Notes: a model not told the origin generated them from the sequence alone. DNA of 13,470 nucleotides from Gemmatimonadota bacterium (GCA_019348475.1 JAHWJJ010000063.1:1-13470), one strand, 5' to 3'; shown: positions 1-5,984, counted from the stretch's first letter. Numbers and translations are program-made.

Positions 1-239
1 GGAGCGACCTGGCCATCCGCGTGTGGGACACCGGCGTGGGGATCGCGCCGGAGAAGCTGCAGACGGTGTTCGAGCCCTTCGTGCAGGTGGGGCGCGGGCT
101 GAACAACCCCATGGACGGGGTGGGGCTGGGACTGGCCATCAGCCGGGACCTGGCGCGGGGCATGGGCGGCGACCTGACGGCGGAGAGCGCCCCGGGCGCC
201 GGCTCCACGTTCACGGTGGTCGTCCCGCGGGCGCGGTAA
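1..239 (+). CDS. Sensor histidine kinase, C-terminal fragment (HATPase_c domain)
   Basis: This is the 3' end of a two-component sensor kinase cut by the left window edge; reading in frame from base 3 gives 78 codons before TAA at 237-239. The visible part is the ATP-binding half of the HATPase_c domain. The G1 box is DTGVGI, the F-box region is VFEPFVQV, and the G2 box is GVGLGLAISRDLA, followed by the usual GGDLTAESAPGAGSTF beta segment. Such domains bind ATP for autophosphorylation of a histidine in the missing upstream DHp domain. No receiver domain follows, so this would be a simple or hybrid-N-terminal kinase. The input signal and partner regulator lie outside the window. The family call is secure; the specific pathway cannot be told. 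It converges on the toxin gene on the other strand with only 22 bases between stop codons. Confidence 0.95.
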   Translation, partial: SDLAIRVWDTGVGIAPEKLQTVFEPFVQVGRGLNNPMDGVGLGLAISRDLARGMGGDLTAESAPGAGSTFTVVVPRAR

Positions 240-261
240 CCCGGGGCGGGCGCCGGACTCC

Positions 262-534
262 TCACCTTCCGAACAGATCGGAGTGGGTGCCGGTGCGGAC
301 GAGGATCAATTCGTATTGCGTACGCTCGTATATCAGCAGCCAATCCGGCTCGACATGGCATTCGCGCGCGCCGGAGTAGCCGCCGGACAGCGGATGGTCA
401 CGGTGGCGCGGCTCCAGCGGTTCACCGGTCGCGAGCAGCTCGATCACGTGGCGCAGCTCGGAAAAGCCCTTGCCGCGCTTCTCCATCCGTTTGACGTCGC
501 GCTTGAACTGCCCCGTGCGCCGGATCTCGCGCAT
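262..534 (-). CDS. yafQ: YafQ-family type II toxin (mRNA endoribonuclease)
   Basis: A 90-residue RelE-superfamily protein close to the length of E. coli YafQ (92). YafQ cleaves mRNA in the ribosomal A site. The residues known to matter in E. coli YafQ (His50, His63, Asp67, Trp68, His87, Phe91) all have counterparts three positions earlier here: His47, His60, Asp64, Trp65, His84 and Phe88. They lie in the segments DHPLSGGYSG, ECHVEPDWLLIYE and RTGTHSDLF, so the toxin looks intact and active. It begins with ATG at 532-534, overlapping the antitoxin stop by one base (TGATG on the minus strand), the usual antitoxin-first arrangement with translational coupling. It would be expressed from the antitoxin promoter and autorepressed by the complex. 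Family known; activity inferred. Confidence 0.93.
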   Translation of the reverse strand: MREIRRTGQFKRDVKRMEKRGKGFSELRHVIELLATGEPLEPRHRDHPLSGGYSGARECHVEPDWLLIYERTQYELILVRTGTHSDLFGR

Positions 535-794
535 CAGATCCCGAGATCCGCGAAGAGCTCAGCCGTGCTCGCGTGCGTCGTCAGGTTCGTGCGCGATTCG
601 GCATCGGCCAGGGCTTTGCGGGTGATCCGGTTCGGCAGACGGACATCGAACGGAAGCCCATGGTGCAGCTGTACCTGCTTGTAGAACAGGACGATTGCCT
701 GCGACGTAGACAGCCCCAGATCAGTCAGGATCTGCTCCACATCATCCTTGAGCTCCGGGTCCATTCGCACCGTGACCGATTTCGTCTTTGCCAT
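534..794 (-). CDS. dinJ: RelB/DinJ-family antitoxin
   Basis: An 86-residue antitoxin, the same length as E. coli DinJ. The N-terminus (about 4-40; motif KSVTVRMDPELKDDVEQIL) fits a ribbon-helix-helix DNA-binding fold. The middle LPFDVRLPN and the tail AELFADLGI match the DinJ pattern (LPFDLREPN and DDLFDKLGI). The C-terminal part should wrap and neutralise the YafQ partner. The reading frame is open 15 codons further upstream, but ATG at 792-794 is chosen because a CGGAG Shine-Dalgarno lies 7 bases before it and the family begins there; the upstream ATG at 839 would fall inside the promoter palindrome. The toxin gene follows with a one-base overlap. Likely autoregulated through the palindrome at 828-840. 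Confidence 0.92.
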   Translation of the reverse strand: MAKTKSVTVRMDPELKDDVEQILTDLGLSTSQAIVLFYKQVQLHHGLPFDVRLPNRITRKALADAESRTNLTTHASTAELFADLGI

Positions 795-827
795 CGTGGC
801 ACTCCGTGAGAGGACAAATGTATTGCA

Positions 828-856
828 AATGTAGTACATTCATCTTGCTGTATCAA
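828..856 (-). promoter_or_regulatory. Promoter and palindromic operator of the dinJ-yafQ operon
   Basis: Read on the minus strand, a -35 TTGATA (851-856, five of six consensus bases) and a -10 TACATT (828-833, four of six) are separated by exactly 17 bases. The -10 is one arm of a perfect 13-base palindrome, AATGTAGTACATT on the plus strand (828-840). A further AAATGTA half-site occurs at 816-822, 11 bases (one helical turn) from the same heptamer at 827-833. Ribbon-helix-helix antitoxins commonly repress at such palindromes; the operator role here is inferred from position and symmetry. Confidence 0.7.
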
Positions 857-925
857 CTGCTGCGTCGTCGCTCTCGGCGACATCCCTTCCTGCACGCCCC
901 GAGTCTCTCCCCCAGGAGAAAGCAG

Positions 926-1432
926 ATGCATCCATTCATACGCACCGCCGCCGCGCTCGCGCTTGTCGCATTCGCCGCGTCGTGCGCCGCGAACGTGGAG
1001 GTGCGTCGCGGCGGCGCAAACCCGGAGGCCGAGGCGCGCGCGTTCATGGAGAGCTACGCGCGGGACCTTCGCGCCGGCGCGCGCGAGGCCATCGTTGCGC
1101 GTTACGACCGGCGCGGCGCGTACCTGGTGGGCAACGGGCGCAAGGAATTGCTGACCGTGGATGCGCTGCGGGCCATCTACACGGGTCCGGACTGGCAGCC
1201 GCCCGCCACCTTCGAGTGGCGCGACCTTTCGTACGAGGTGCTGGGCGACGACGCGGTGATGGTGGTGGGCCGCTTCGAGTGGACGGACGCGCAGGGGAAG
1301 ATGCTGCCGATCTCGTACACCGGTCTGCTGCTGCGGCAGGACGGCGCGTGGCGCATTCGCCTGGAAGACGAGTCCGTGTCCCCCCGCGACGTCCGCGACC
1401 AGCTCTGCGCGGCGGATACCGCTCGCCGCTGA
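926..1432 (+). CDS. SnoaL/NTF2-like (DUF4440-type) lipoprotein
   Basis: A 168-residue secreted lipoprotein. The start ATG at 926 follows AGGAG at 914-918 with 7-base spacing; the longer open frame from 788 overlaps the antitoxin and is not used. Residues 1-20 form a lipoprotein signal (n-region HPFIR, hydrophobic AAALALVAFAAS, lipobox AASC with Cys20). The mature part has the alpha-then-beta-sheet pattern of the NTF2/SnoaL fold: an N-terminal helix with AEARAFMESYARDL, a YDRRGAYLVG strand, FEWRDLSYEVLGDDAVMVVGRFEW, and a C-terminal strand pair ending LLLRQDGAWRIRLEDESV. Such proteins bind small ligands or act as periplasmic stress or catalytic domains; no substrate can be named. It stands alone, divergent from dinJ. 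A strong hairpin lies 27 bases after the stop. Confidence 0.8.
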   Translation: MHPFIRTAAALALVAFAASCAANVEVRRGGANPEAEARAFMESYARDLRAGAREAIVARYDRRGAYLVGNGRKELLTVDALRAIYTGPDWQPPATFEWRDLSYEVLGDDAVMVVGRFEWTDAQGKMLPISYTGLLLRQDGAWRIRLEDESVSPRDVRDQLCAADTARR

Positions 1433-1459
1433 CGAAACGCACCATACGAACAGGCGCGG

Positions 1460-1493
1460 AGGCGCAGAGGAGAACGGGCTCTCCTCTGCGCCT
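1460..1493. terminator. Perfect 14-bp hairpin after the SnoaL-like lipoprotein gene
   Basis: AGGCGCAGAGGAGA at 1460-1473 is the exact reverse complement of 1480-1493, with a 6-base loop ACGGGC. It lies 27 bases downstream of the lipoprotein stop. There is no U-tract, so it is not a classical intrinsic terminator, though it could stop transcription or protect the 3' end. Its GGCGCAGAGGAGA motif resembles the CGCGGAGG-type palindrome at 10772-10863, suggesting it is a small member of that repeat family. Confidence 0.5.
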
Positions 1494-1533
1494 TCTCCAT
1501 GAGATCCGGCTTCGGTTCCTACGCTATTCGGGC

Positions 1534-1752
1534 TTAGCGGGTCGAGCCACCGATGCAGTAGGCGCAGTTGTCGAATCCATCAGCCTTCGCCGTAGCGTGC
1601 GAAGTGTACGGCTTCTCGTTTCCGGCGCGGATGATCTCGTCGATCTGGCAGTTCGTCGTTTCGGAATCCAGATCGTGGACTTCGCGCTTGCTCCAACTGG
1701 TGTTCGCCAAGTAGCGCTCACCGTTCATCTTGCCCGCATACCTTCTTGCCAC
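1534..1752 (-). CDS. Small conserved-looking cysteine-containing protein, function unknown
   Basis: A 72-residue protein starting at GTG 1750-1752, five bases after a perfect AGGAGG and downstream of a strong promoter, so expression is very likely. The N-terminal third is basic and polar (MARRYAGKMNGERYLANT). The middle, REVHDLDSETTNCQIDEII, looks like a compact conserved block, and the C-terminus GFDNCAYCIGGSTR carries a CxxC-like pair. Cys35, Cys63 and Cys66, possibly with His41-region or His51-region side chains, could form a metal site or disulphide; this is inference. There is no signal peptide or membrane helix. I have an impression of having seen the EVHDLD...NCQIDEII...FDNCAYC pattern in other small bacterial proteins but cannot name a family. 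It is monocistronic, convergent with the lipoprotein gene. Confidence 0.8.
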   Translation of the reverse strand: MARRYAGKMNGERYLANTSWSKREVHDLDSETTNCQIDEIIRAGNEKPYTSHATAKADGFDNCAYCIGGSTR

Positions 1753-1791
1753 CGCAACCTCCTAGACCGAAGACGAGAACGCGAACATATG

Positions 1792-1830
1792 CCGTATACG
1801 GATTATATTCGTTAGCGGCGAAGCACGCAA
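1792..1830 (-). promoter_or_regulatory. Promoter of the small cysteine protein gene, with a palindrome near +1
   Basis: On the minus strand a perfect -10 TATAAT (1802-1807) lies 17 bases from a -35-like TTGCGT (1825-1830, three of six). Immediately downstream of the -10 is the perfect 10-base palindrome CCGTATACGG (1792-1801), placed where the transcription start would fall and so able to serve as a repressor site. The leader from there to the GTG start is about 45 bases and ends in the AGGAGG ribosome site. The promoter is seen directly; regulation is inferred. Confidence 0.7.
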
Positions 1831-2005
1831 GAGATTTCTCAACAGGAGCGGCATCGGGCCGATTTGATGCGTTGAGTGCTCATCGCCCGTGGGACTGGTA
1901 ACACAAATAGAGGACGACCACGGGCGTCAGTGGCAATCCTCTTGGCGGTCATACTCCAGTACGCGGTATCGTGGCCCCTCCGCGTCCTCCGCGTGATTCA
2001 ACCGC
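1831..2005. other. Intergenic stretch with a solo repeat half
   Basis: No gene is supported here; the plus-strand open frames are GC-driven. The only recognisable element is a 20-base copy at 1977-1996 (CCTCCGCGTCCTCCGCGTGA), identical to the right arm end of the large hairpin at 10772-10863 but without its partner arm. A short palindrome ACCGCT-C-AGCGGT (2001-2013) overlaps the stop codon of the next gene. Confidence 0.6.
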
Positions 2006-3166
2006 TCAGCGGTCGCGGTCCAGCATGCCGCCTTCGTGCACGGCGTGCTCGCGGGCGGCTTCCTGCGTGGCCTCGTTGCGCTCCGACTTCTCATACTCGT
2101 CGCGGAGGCGCTGCATCATGGCGTCGCGGCGGTCGTACAGGCGCTTCGGCGTCCGCGGGGCGTGGTTGTCCATGGCGTACGCGGTCAGGATCGGCAGCGC
2201 GACGGTGGAGTCCAGGTAGCAGACGACGGCGTCCGGCAGCCGGTCGGGGTCGATCTTGCCCCAGCTCACCGCCTCCGCCGGCGTGGCGCCGGAAAGGCCG
2301 CCGGTGTCCGGCCGTGCGTCCGTGACCTGGAGAAAGTAGTCGTGGCCGCGCTCGTCGATCCCCATCACCTCCTGGATCTGCGGCTCCGTCTGCAGCGCGA
2401 AGTTCTTGGGCGATCCCCCGCCCAGGATCCAGATGGCGCTCTTGCCGCCGCTGCGCTTGGCCTCGAGCACGATGGCCGCGGTCTCGTTGACGTCGGCGTT
2501 CACGTCGAACATCAGCTTGTTTCCCTGCAGCGCCTTGGCGGCCACGTTCATCCCGATGGACGAGTCGCCGGGGGACGAGGTGTAGATGGGCACCGCGTGC
2601 TCGTACGCCGCGGCCAGCAGCGACTTGCGGCCGATGCCCAGCTCCTGCTCGCGCGCGGAGACGTACTTTCCGCACAGGTAGTGGAACTCCGCGCTGGACA
2701 TTGGCTTCTGGAACTCGTCCGACGCGATGATGTGCCGAAAGAACGCATCGGTGTCCAGCAGCACCGAGTAGTCGAAGAAGATGTCGTAGATGCGGACGAC
2801 CTCTTCTTCGCGCAGCACGGTGTCGCTGATCTGCGGGCTCCCCTGCCGCAGCTCCAGGCCAATGCCGAAGTGCGTGTCGTGGTACAGGTTGGCGCCCGTG
2901 CTGATGATCCAGTCCACGAACCCCGCCTCGATCAGCGGGATGACCGAGCTCATCCCCAGCCCCGCGGGCGTGAGCGCGCCCGTCATCGTCATCCCCACCG
3001 TCACGTCGTCGTCCAGCATCTTCCTGGTGAGAAGATGACACGCCTCCCGCAGCCGCGCCGCGTTGTACGCCTGGAACGTCCCGTCCACCAGGTCGGAGAC
3101 CGAGAGCCCGGGGCCGATCTTTTTCGGCTCGATGCGCTTTCCACTCAGGAACTTGCTTCGCGACAT
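2006..3166 (-). CDS. Deoxyhypusine synthase-like protein (bacterial DHS family; possible homospermidine synthase)
   Basis: A 386-residue protein of the deoxyhypusine synthase fold. In eukaryotes and archaea this NAD-dependent enzyme moves the aminobutyl group of spermidine onto a lysine of eIF5A. Bacteria lack eIF5A, and characterised bacterial relatives include homospermidine synthases. The catalytic lysine block GGGVVKHH of the human enzyme corresponds to GGGSPKNF here, with Lys254 conserved. The family SWGKI motif is at 301-305, and [11 protein letters not shown] (197-207) and [13 protein letters not shown] (89-101) are further family blocks, so it is probably catalytically competent. A charged tail (about 341-386) lies beyond the core. 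The ATG has no Shine-Dalgarno: octamer repeat begins 3 bases upstream. It may be transcribed from the LOG promoter across the repeat unit. Substrate unproven. Confidence 0.88.
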   Translation of the reverse strand: MSRSKFLSGKRIEPKKIGPGLSVSDLVDGTFQAYNAARLREACHLLTRKMLDDDVTVGMTMTGALTPAGLGMSSVIPLIEAGFVDWIISTGANLYHDTHFGIGLELRQGSPQISDTVLREEEVVRIYDIFFDYSVLLDTDAFFRHIIASDEFQKPMSSAEFHYLCGKYVSAREQELGIGRKSLLAAAYEHAVPIYTSSPGDSSIGMNVAAKALQGNKLMFDVNADVNETAAIVLEAKRSGGKSAIWILGGGSPKNFALQTEPQIQEVMGIDERGHDYFLQVTDARPDTGGLSGATPAEAVSWGKIDPDRLPDAVVCYLDSTVALPILTAYAMDNHAPRTPKRLYDRRDAMMQRLRDEYEKSERNEATQEAAREHAVHEGGMLDRDR

Positions 3167-3169
3167 GAT

Positions 3170-3200
3170 AGTGCGTGAGTGCGTGAGTGCGTGAGTGCGT
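3170..3200. repeat. Left octamer array, 31-base inverted repeat arm
   Basis: Three full GAGTGCGT units preceded by AGTGCGT. It is the exact reverse complement of 3643-3673. Its outer end lies 3 bases before the ATG of the DHS-like gene. Confidence 0.95.
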
Positions 3201-3264
3201 TGGTTGTCTACGGTGTGTACATTGGGTGCGTTGGCAGCCCATCTACCCCCCGTGGAGGTTCATC

Positions 3265-3627
3265 ATGCGCGTCAGGTGCTTCGAAGATCTCGTGGTCTGG
3301 CAGAAGTCACGAGACCTGTCGGTCGACATCTATCGAGTAACCAGCCAGGGCGCATTCTCGCGGGACCATGCCCTGCGCGACCAGATCCGCCGCGCGGCCG
3401 TGTCGGTCATGTCCAACATCGCTGAAGGATTCGGCCGTTACAGCCGCGCCGAGTTCAGGCAGTTTCTCTCCGTGGCGCGGGGATCCGTGTCCGAAGTGCG
3501 TTGCCAGCTGTACCTGGCTCGTGAACTGACGTACATCGAGAACCAGGACCACGATCGCCTCCATGAGCTATGCCTGGAGATCGCTCGCATGCTCGCCGCG
3601 CTGCGGGCTTCCATCGACCGGTCCTGA
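3265..3627 (+). CDS. Four-helix-bundle protein (23S rRNA intervening-sequence / S23 family)
   Basis: A 120-residue protein matching the S23/IVS four-helix-bundle family, first described from ORFs within intervening sequences of spirochaete 23S rRNA and related in fold to the Avd accessory protein of diversity-generating retroelements. Signature parts are the opening FEDLVVWQKSRDLSVDIYR, the second helix DHALRDQIRRAAVSVMSNIAEGFGR, then RAEFRQFLSVARGSVSEVRCQL and a final amphipathic helix. The basic, amphipathic bundle is thought to bind nucleic acid; no enzymatic role is known. ATG 3265 is selected because GGAGG lies 6 bases upstream; the open frame from 3187 runs back into repeats. No rRNA is present here. 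Inverted octamer arrays flank the gene on both sides. Confidence 0.93.
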   Translation: MRVRCFEDLVVWQKSRDLSVDIYRVTSQGAFSRDHALRDQIRRAAVSVMSNIAEGFGRYSRAEFRQFLSVARGSVSEVRCQLYLARELTYIENQDHDRLHELCLEIARMLAALRASIDRS

Positions 3628-3630
3628 CCC

Positions 3631-3674
3631 ACGCCCTCACTTACGCACTCACGCACTCACGCACTCACGCACTT
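3631..3674. repeat. Right octamer array, 31-base inverted repeat arm plus a degenerate unit
   Basis: ACGCCCTC and ACTT, then three ACGCACTC units and ACGCACTT. The 3643-3673 part pairs perfectly with 3170-3200. It starts 3 bases after the four-helix-bundle stop codon and ends 2 bases before the LOG stop codon. Confidence 0.95.
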
Positions 3675-3676
3675 TT

Positions 3677-4519
3677 CTACTGCGCGTCGCCCTTCTCCGG
3701 CGAAGCGGGCGTTCCCTCCGTCGTCCCCTCCTCGGCCGTCCGCTTTCGCCGGTAGTCGATCCGTCCCGTGGTGGTGCAGTTGTGCTCGTAGCACTCCACG
3801 ATCACCCGCACCGCCTCCTCGGGCGAATCCGTCACGGTCACCAGGTCCACGTCCTCGGGCGAAACCTTGCCCTCCACCACCAGCCTGTCGCGGATCCAGT
3901 CAAGCAGACCGCGCCAGTAGTCGCTGCCCACCAGCACCACGGGAAAGTCGCGAACCTTGCCGGTCTGGATGAGCGTCATGGCCTCGAACAGCTCGTCCAG
4001 CGTGCCGAACCCGCCGGGAAAGATGACGAACGCCTCGGCGTATTTTACGAACATCGTCTTGCGGACGAAGAAGTACCGGAAGTTGATGGCCACGTCCACG
4101 TACGGGTTGATCCCCTGCTCGAACGGCAGCTCGATGTTGCAGCCGATGGAGAGCACCCCCGCGTCCCGCGCGCCGCGGTTGGCGGCCTCCATCACCCCCG
4201 GCCCGCCGCCGGTGATGATGCCGAACCCCGCCTGGCCCAGCAGCCGCGCCGTCTCGCGCGCCTGGGCGTACTGCGGGTGGTCCGCAGGCGTGCGCGCCGA
4301 GCCGAAGATGGTGACCGCCGGCCCGATGCGCGCCAGGCTGTCGAACCCCTCCACGAACTCGCCCATGATGCGGAACACCCGCCACGGGTCGCTGCGCGTG
4401 AAGTCTTCGGCCTGGGGCGCCTCCGCCGGCGACTGCAGCAGGCGCTCGTCTTCCGTGGCCGTGCGCGTGCGCTGCGCCACGTTCATGGTGGGGTTGTCCT
4501 GCGGCTCCTTCTCCGCCAT
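3677..4519 (-). CDS. LOG-family protein (TIGR00730-type Rossmann-fold nucleotide hydrolase)
   Basis: A 280-residue member of the LOG family, often mis-annotated as lysine decarboxylase. Characterised members are cytokinin riboside 5'-monophosphate phosphoribohydrolases or nucleotide 5'-monophosphate nucleosidases. Seen in order: Rossmann strand VTIFGSART (69-77), GGGPGVMEAANRGA (104-117), the RKTMFVKYAEAFVIFPGG stretch (153-170), and the diagnostic PGGFGTLDE (168-176) that holds the catalytic glutamate region. An extra N-terminal about 60 residues and a charged C-terminal tail (about 257-280) make it longer than the roughly 180-residue short LOGs. ATG at 4517-4519 is picked because a promoter lies just upstream and AGGGA precedes it by 5 bases; the frame stays open far upstream only because of GC bias. 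ATG 4486 is an alternative start. Confidence 0.9.
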   Translation of the reverse strand: MAEKEPQDNPTMNVAQRTRTATEDERLLQSPAEAPQAEDFTRSDPWRVFRIMGEFVEGFDSLARIGPAVTIFGSARTPADHPQYAQARETARLLGQAGFGIITGGGPGVMEAANRGARDAGVLSIGCNIELPFEQGINPYVDVAINFRYFFVRKTMFVKYAEAFVIFPGGFGTLDELFEAMTLIQTGKVRDFPVVLVGSDYWRGLLDWIRDRLVVEGKVSPEDVDLVTVTDSPEEAVRVIVECYEHNCTTTGRIDYRRKRTAEEGTTEGTPASPEKGDAQ

Positions 4520-4572
4520 CTGCGTCCCTGGGGGCCCGGGTTGCGCGCCGATCCGTGTGCCGGCGCGGGGGG

Positions 4573-4601
4573 ATGATAGGGAAGGCGCCGCCCGCGCGCA
4601 A
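4573..4601 (-). promoter_or_regulatory. Likely promoter of the LOG-family gene
   Basis: Minus-strand -35 TTGCGC (4596-4601) and -10 TATCAT (4573-4578, five of six) are spaced by 17 bases, about 54 bases before the ATG. The -35 shares its TTGCG with the promoter of the small cysteine protein gene (TTGCGT), which supports a local -35 preference. Experimental start sites are not available. Confidence 0.55.
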
Positions 4602-4642
4602 AAAGCGGGACTCGCGCGGGCGCCTTCGCCGCGCCATGTTGG

Positions 4643-4712
4643 ACAGGGAACAGGGAACACGGAACAGGGAACAGGGAACAGGAAACAGGAAACAGGGAAT
4701 GGGGAACAGGAA
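4643..4712. repeat. Heptamer array, ten ACAGGGA-type units
   Basis: Ten consecutive 7-base units: five are ACAGGGA, one ACACGGA, three ACAGGAA and one ATGGGGA. It lies in the region upstream of the LOG promoter and is inverted relative to the array at 4926-4953, about 210 bases away. The unit contains no stop codon on either strand in any frame. Confidence 0.95.
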
Positions 4713-4910
4713 AGAGGGGGCAGGGGCAGGCGGCAGGCAGCAATGAGCAGGAAAACGGATTGCGGAATCGCGAGCATGGATAGATCGTCCCCATCCTGAC
4801 CAGCCTGCCCGCCACGAACCTGCGGGAGTGCAGGGGTGCGAGAGTGCGAGAGTGAGAGTGTGAAATTGCGACAGGCACGAGCGGGGAGGAGGCTGCGGGA
4901 ACGGGGGGCA
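4713..4910. other. Intergenic stretch with degenerate octamer-like repeats
   Basis: No supported gene. Between the two inverted heptamer arrays lies G-rich sequence, and at 4827-4862 degenerate GTGCGAGA units (GTGCGAGAGTGCGAGAG and onwards) resembling the octamer family. A GGGAGGAGG at 4884-4892 and GGGGGG at 4903-4908 precede the GTG start used for the next gene. Confidence 0.6.
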
Positions 4911-5984
4911 GTGATCGGCCGGCTATTCCCTGTTCCCTGTTCCCTGTTCCCTGTTCTGCTTCTCGCGGCGGTCGTTGCCGGCGCGTGCCGCGACCGCGGC
5001 GGCGCGCCACCGGCCGCCGACGCGATCGCGCTGGATTCCGTGCCGCGCCGCGTGGAGGTGCGGCTGTACGTGGCCACGGACTGGGCGTGGAACGAGGAGG
5101 ACACGCTCAGCGTCACCGTCGTCAACGGGACGGACCAGCCGCTGGACGGCACCGTACACCTGTTCGTCGCTTCGCCGGTGGAGATGCTGCGCAATTCCGT
5201 GCCGTCCAGGTCCGCGCCGCCCCCCGCGCTGCTCTCGTCCGGCGAGGGTACGCGCGTCACCTTTCCGCTGGCGAGCCTGGCCCCCGGCGCCAGCGGCGAG
5301 TTCCGCCAGGCGGTGCGCATGCCGCCCGCGCCCCGCCAGCGAAGCACCCCGGCGGAGAACGACACCACCCGCCGGTTCGCCGTCCGCGCCTGGGTGGCCG
5401 GCGCGGAGGGCCAGGAGGTGGCGCAGGCGGCGGACACGATACGCATCCGCGCGGGGAGCGAGGTGGTGGCCGGTGGATGTGGGGGCGTGGCGGACGTGGC
5501 CGTCACCCGCTACGGCATCGGGCCGCTGCGGCTGGACATGCAGGCCGCGGACGTGCGTACCCTGTGCCCTGAGGCGCGCGACACCACCTGGCGGCAGGAG
5601 GGAACGACGGAGCGCGGGATGTCCGTGCGCCTGGCCGGCCGGCCTGTCACCGTGGTGCTGCACCAGGGCCGGGTGCAGCGGATCGTCGTCGATACGGCGG
5701 GGGTGCGCACGGCCGCGGGCGTGGGGGTGGGCTCCACGCTCGCGGAACTGCGCGAGCGCTACGGGCGGGCCTGCGCGGGGGCGGCCGAGGGGCGGGTGGC
5801 CGTCTGGTTTCCCGCGGCGCCGGGCGTAAGCTTCGGGCTCGACTCCGCCACCGCCGTTCGCCCCGCGGCGAGCCCGGACCCCGCGGCCCTGCCGGACTCC
5901 GCCACCGTGCAGCGCCTGTGGGTGCGCGCCGGGAGCGACGACTGTCCCGCGCGCCGATCATCCAACGAAAGCGATACCCCGTGA
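4911..5984 (+). CDS. Two-domain hypothetical lipoprotein whose signal peptide is partly repeat-encoded
   Basis: A 357-residue exported lipoprotein of unknown function. GTG 4911 gives a compact signal (MIGRL, then FPVPCSLFPVLLLAAVV) and lipobox VAGAC with Cys26; GTG 4836 and 4860 are alternative starts but add a basic, repeat-derived extension. Most of the signal's first half (FPVPCSLFPV) is translated from the TTCCCTG heptamer array. After the signal, residues about 45-180 look like a beta-sandwich (VEVRLYVATDWAWNEEDTLS, VNGTDQPLDGTVHLF, then a proline-rich loop). Residues about 195-345 form a second domain with YGIGPLRLDM and VGVGSTLAELRERYG, a pattern of small repeated periplasmic domains. 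The stop overlaps the next gene by 4 bases (GTGA), so the two are translationally coupled. I cannot assign a function. Confidence 0.72.
   Translation: MIGRLFPVPCSLFPVLLLAAVVAGACRDRGGAPPAADAIALDSVPRRVEVRLYVATDWAWNEEDTLSVTVVNGTDQPLDGTVHLFVASPVEMLRNSVPSRSAPPPALLSSGEGTRVTFPLASLAPGASGEFRQAVRMPPAPRQRSTPAENDTTRRFAVRAWVAGAEGQEVAQAADTIRIRAGSEVVAGGCGGVADVAVTRYGIGPLRLDMQAADVRTLCPEARDTTWRQEGTTERGMSVRLAGRPVTVVLHQGRVQRIVVDTAGVRTAAGVGVGSTLAELRERYGRACAGAAEGRVAVWFPAAPGVSFGLDSATAVRPAASPDPAALPDSATVQRLWVRAGSDDCPARRSSNESDTP
4926..4953. repeat. Heptamer array, four TTCCCTG units, inside the lipoprotein signal sequence
   Basis: Four perfect tandem TTCCCTG units followed by TTCT. They are the reverse complement of the ACAGGGA-type array at 4643-4712. 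In the lipoprotein frame they encode FPVPCSLFPV. Confidence 0.95.

Larger units (their letters stand above)
3170..3673 (+). mobile_element. Putative inverted-repeat-bounded unit carrying a four-helix-bundle gene
   Basis: A 504-base unit whose two ends are perfect 31-base inverted repeats (3170-3200 and 3643-3673) built from the octamer ACGCACTC and its complement. The only gene inside is the four-helix-bundle protein. The unit fills essentially the whole gap between the LOG and DHS-like genes, stopping 3 bases before the DHS-like ATG and 3 bases before the LOG stop codon, and is transcribed against both. No transposase and no target-site duplication is visible (flanks GAT and TTT), so mobility, if any, would need help in trans. 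Mobile status is inference from symmetry and from octamer arrays elsewhere in the window. Confidence 0.45.

Noticed and set aside
23..379. Long plus-strand and other open frames through the HK, TA, DHS, LOG and MaoC regions
   Set aside because: They lie over genes with clear family motifs in another frame, and their protein sequences are low-complexity Arg/Pro/Ala/Gly, typical of GC-rich shadows.
3307..3564. Antisense ORF inside the four-helix-bundle gene
   Set aside because: No ribosome site, no recognisable motif, and it is fully contained in a well-supported gene.
3170..3673. CRISPR array reading of the octamer arrays
   Set aside because: Units are 8 bases in direct tandem with no spacers, and no cas gene is present.
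3167..3676. Target-site duplication around the four-helix-bundle unit
   Set aside because: The three bases outside the arms are GAT on one side and TTT on the other, so no duplication is visible.
4520..5506. Upstream extension of the LOG reading frame to 5506
   Set aside because: It runs through the heptamer array and the antisense of the lipoprotein gene with no family similarity; a good promoter lies immediately before ATG 4519.
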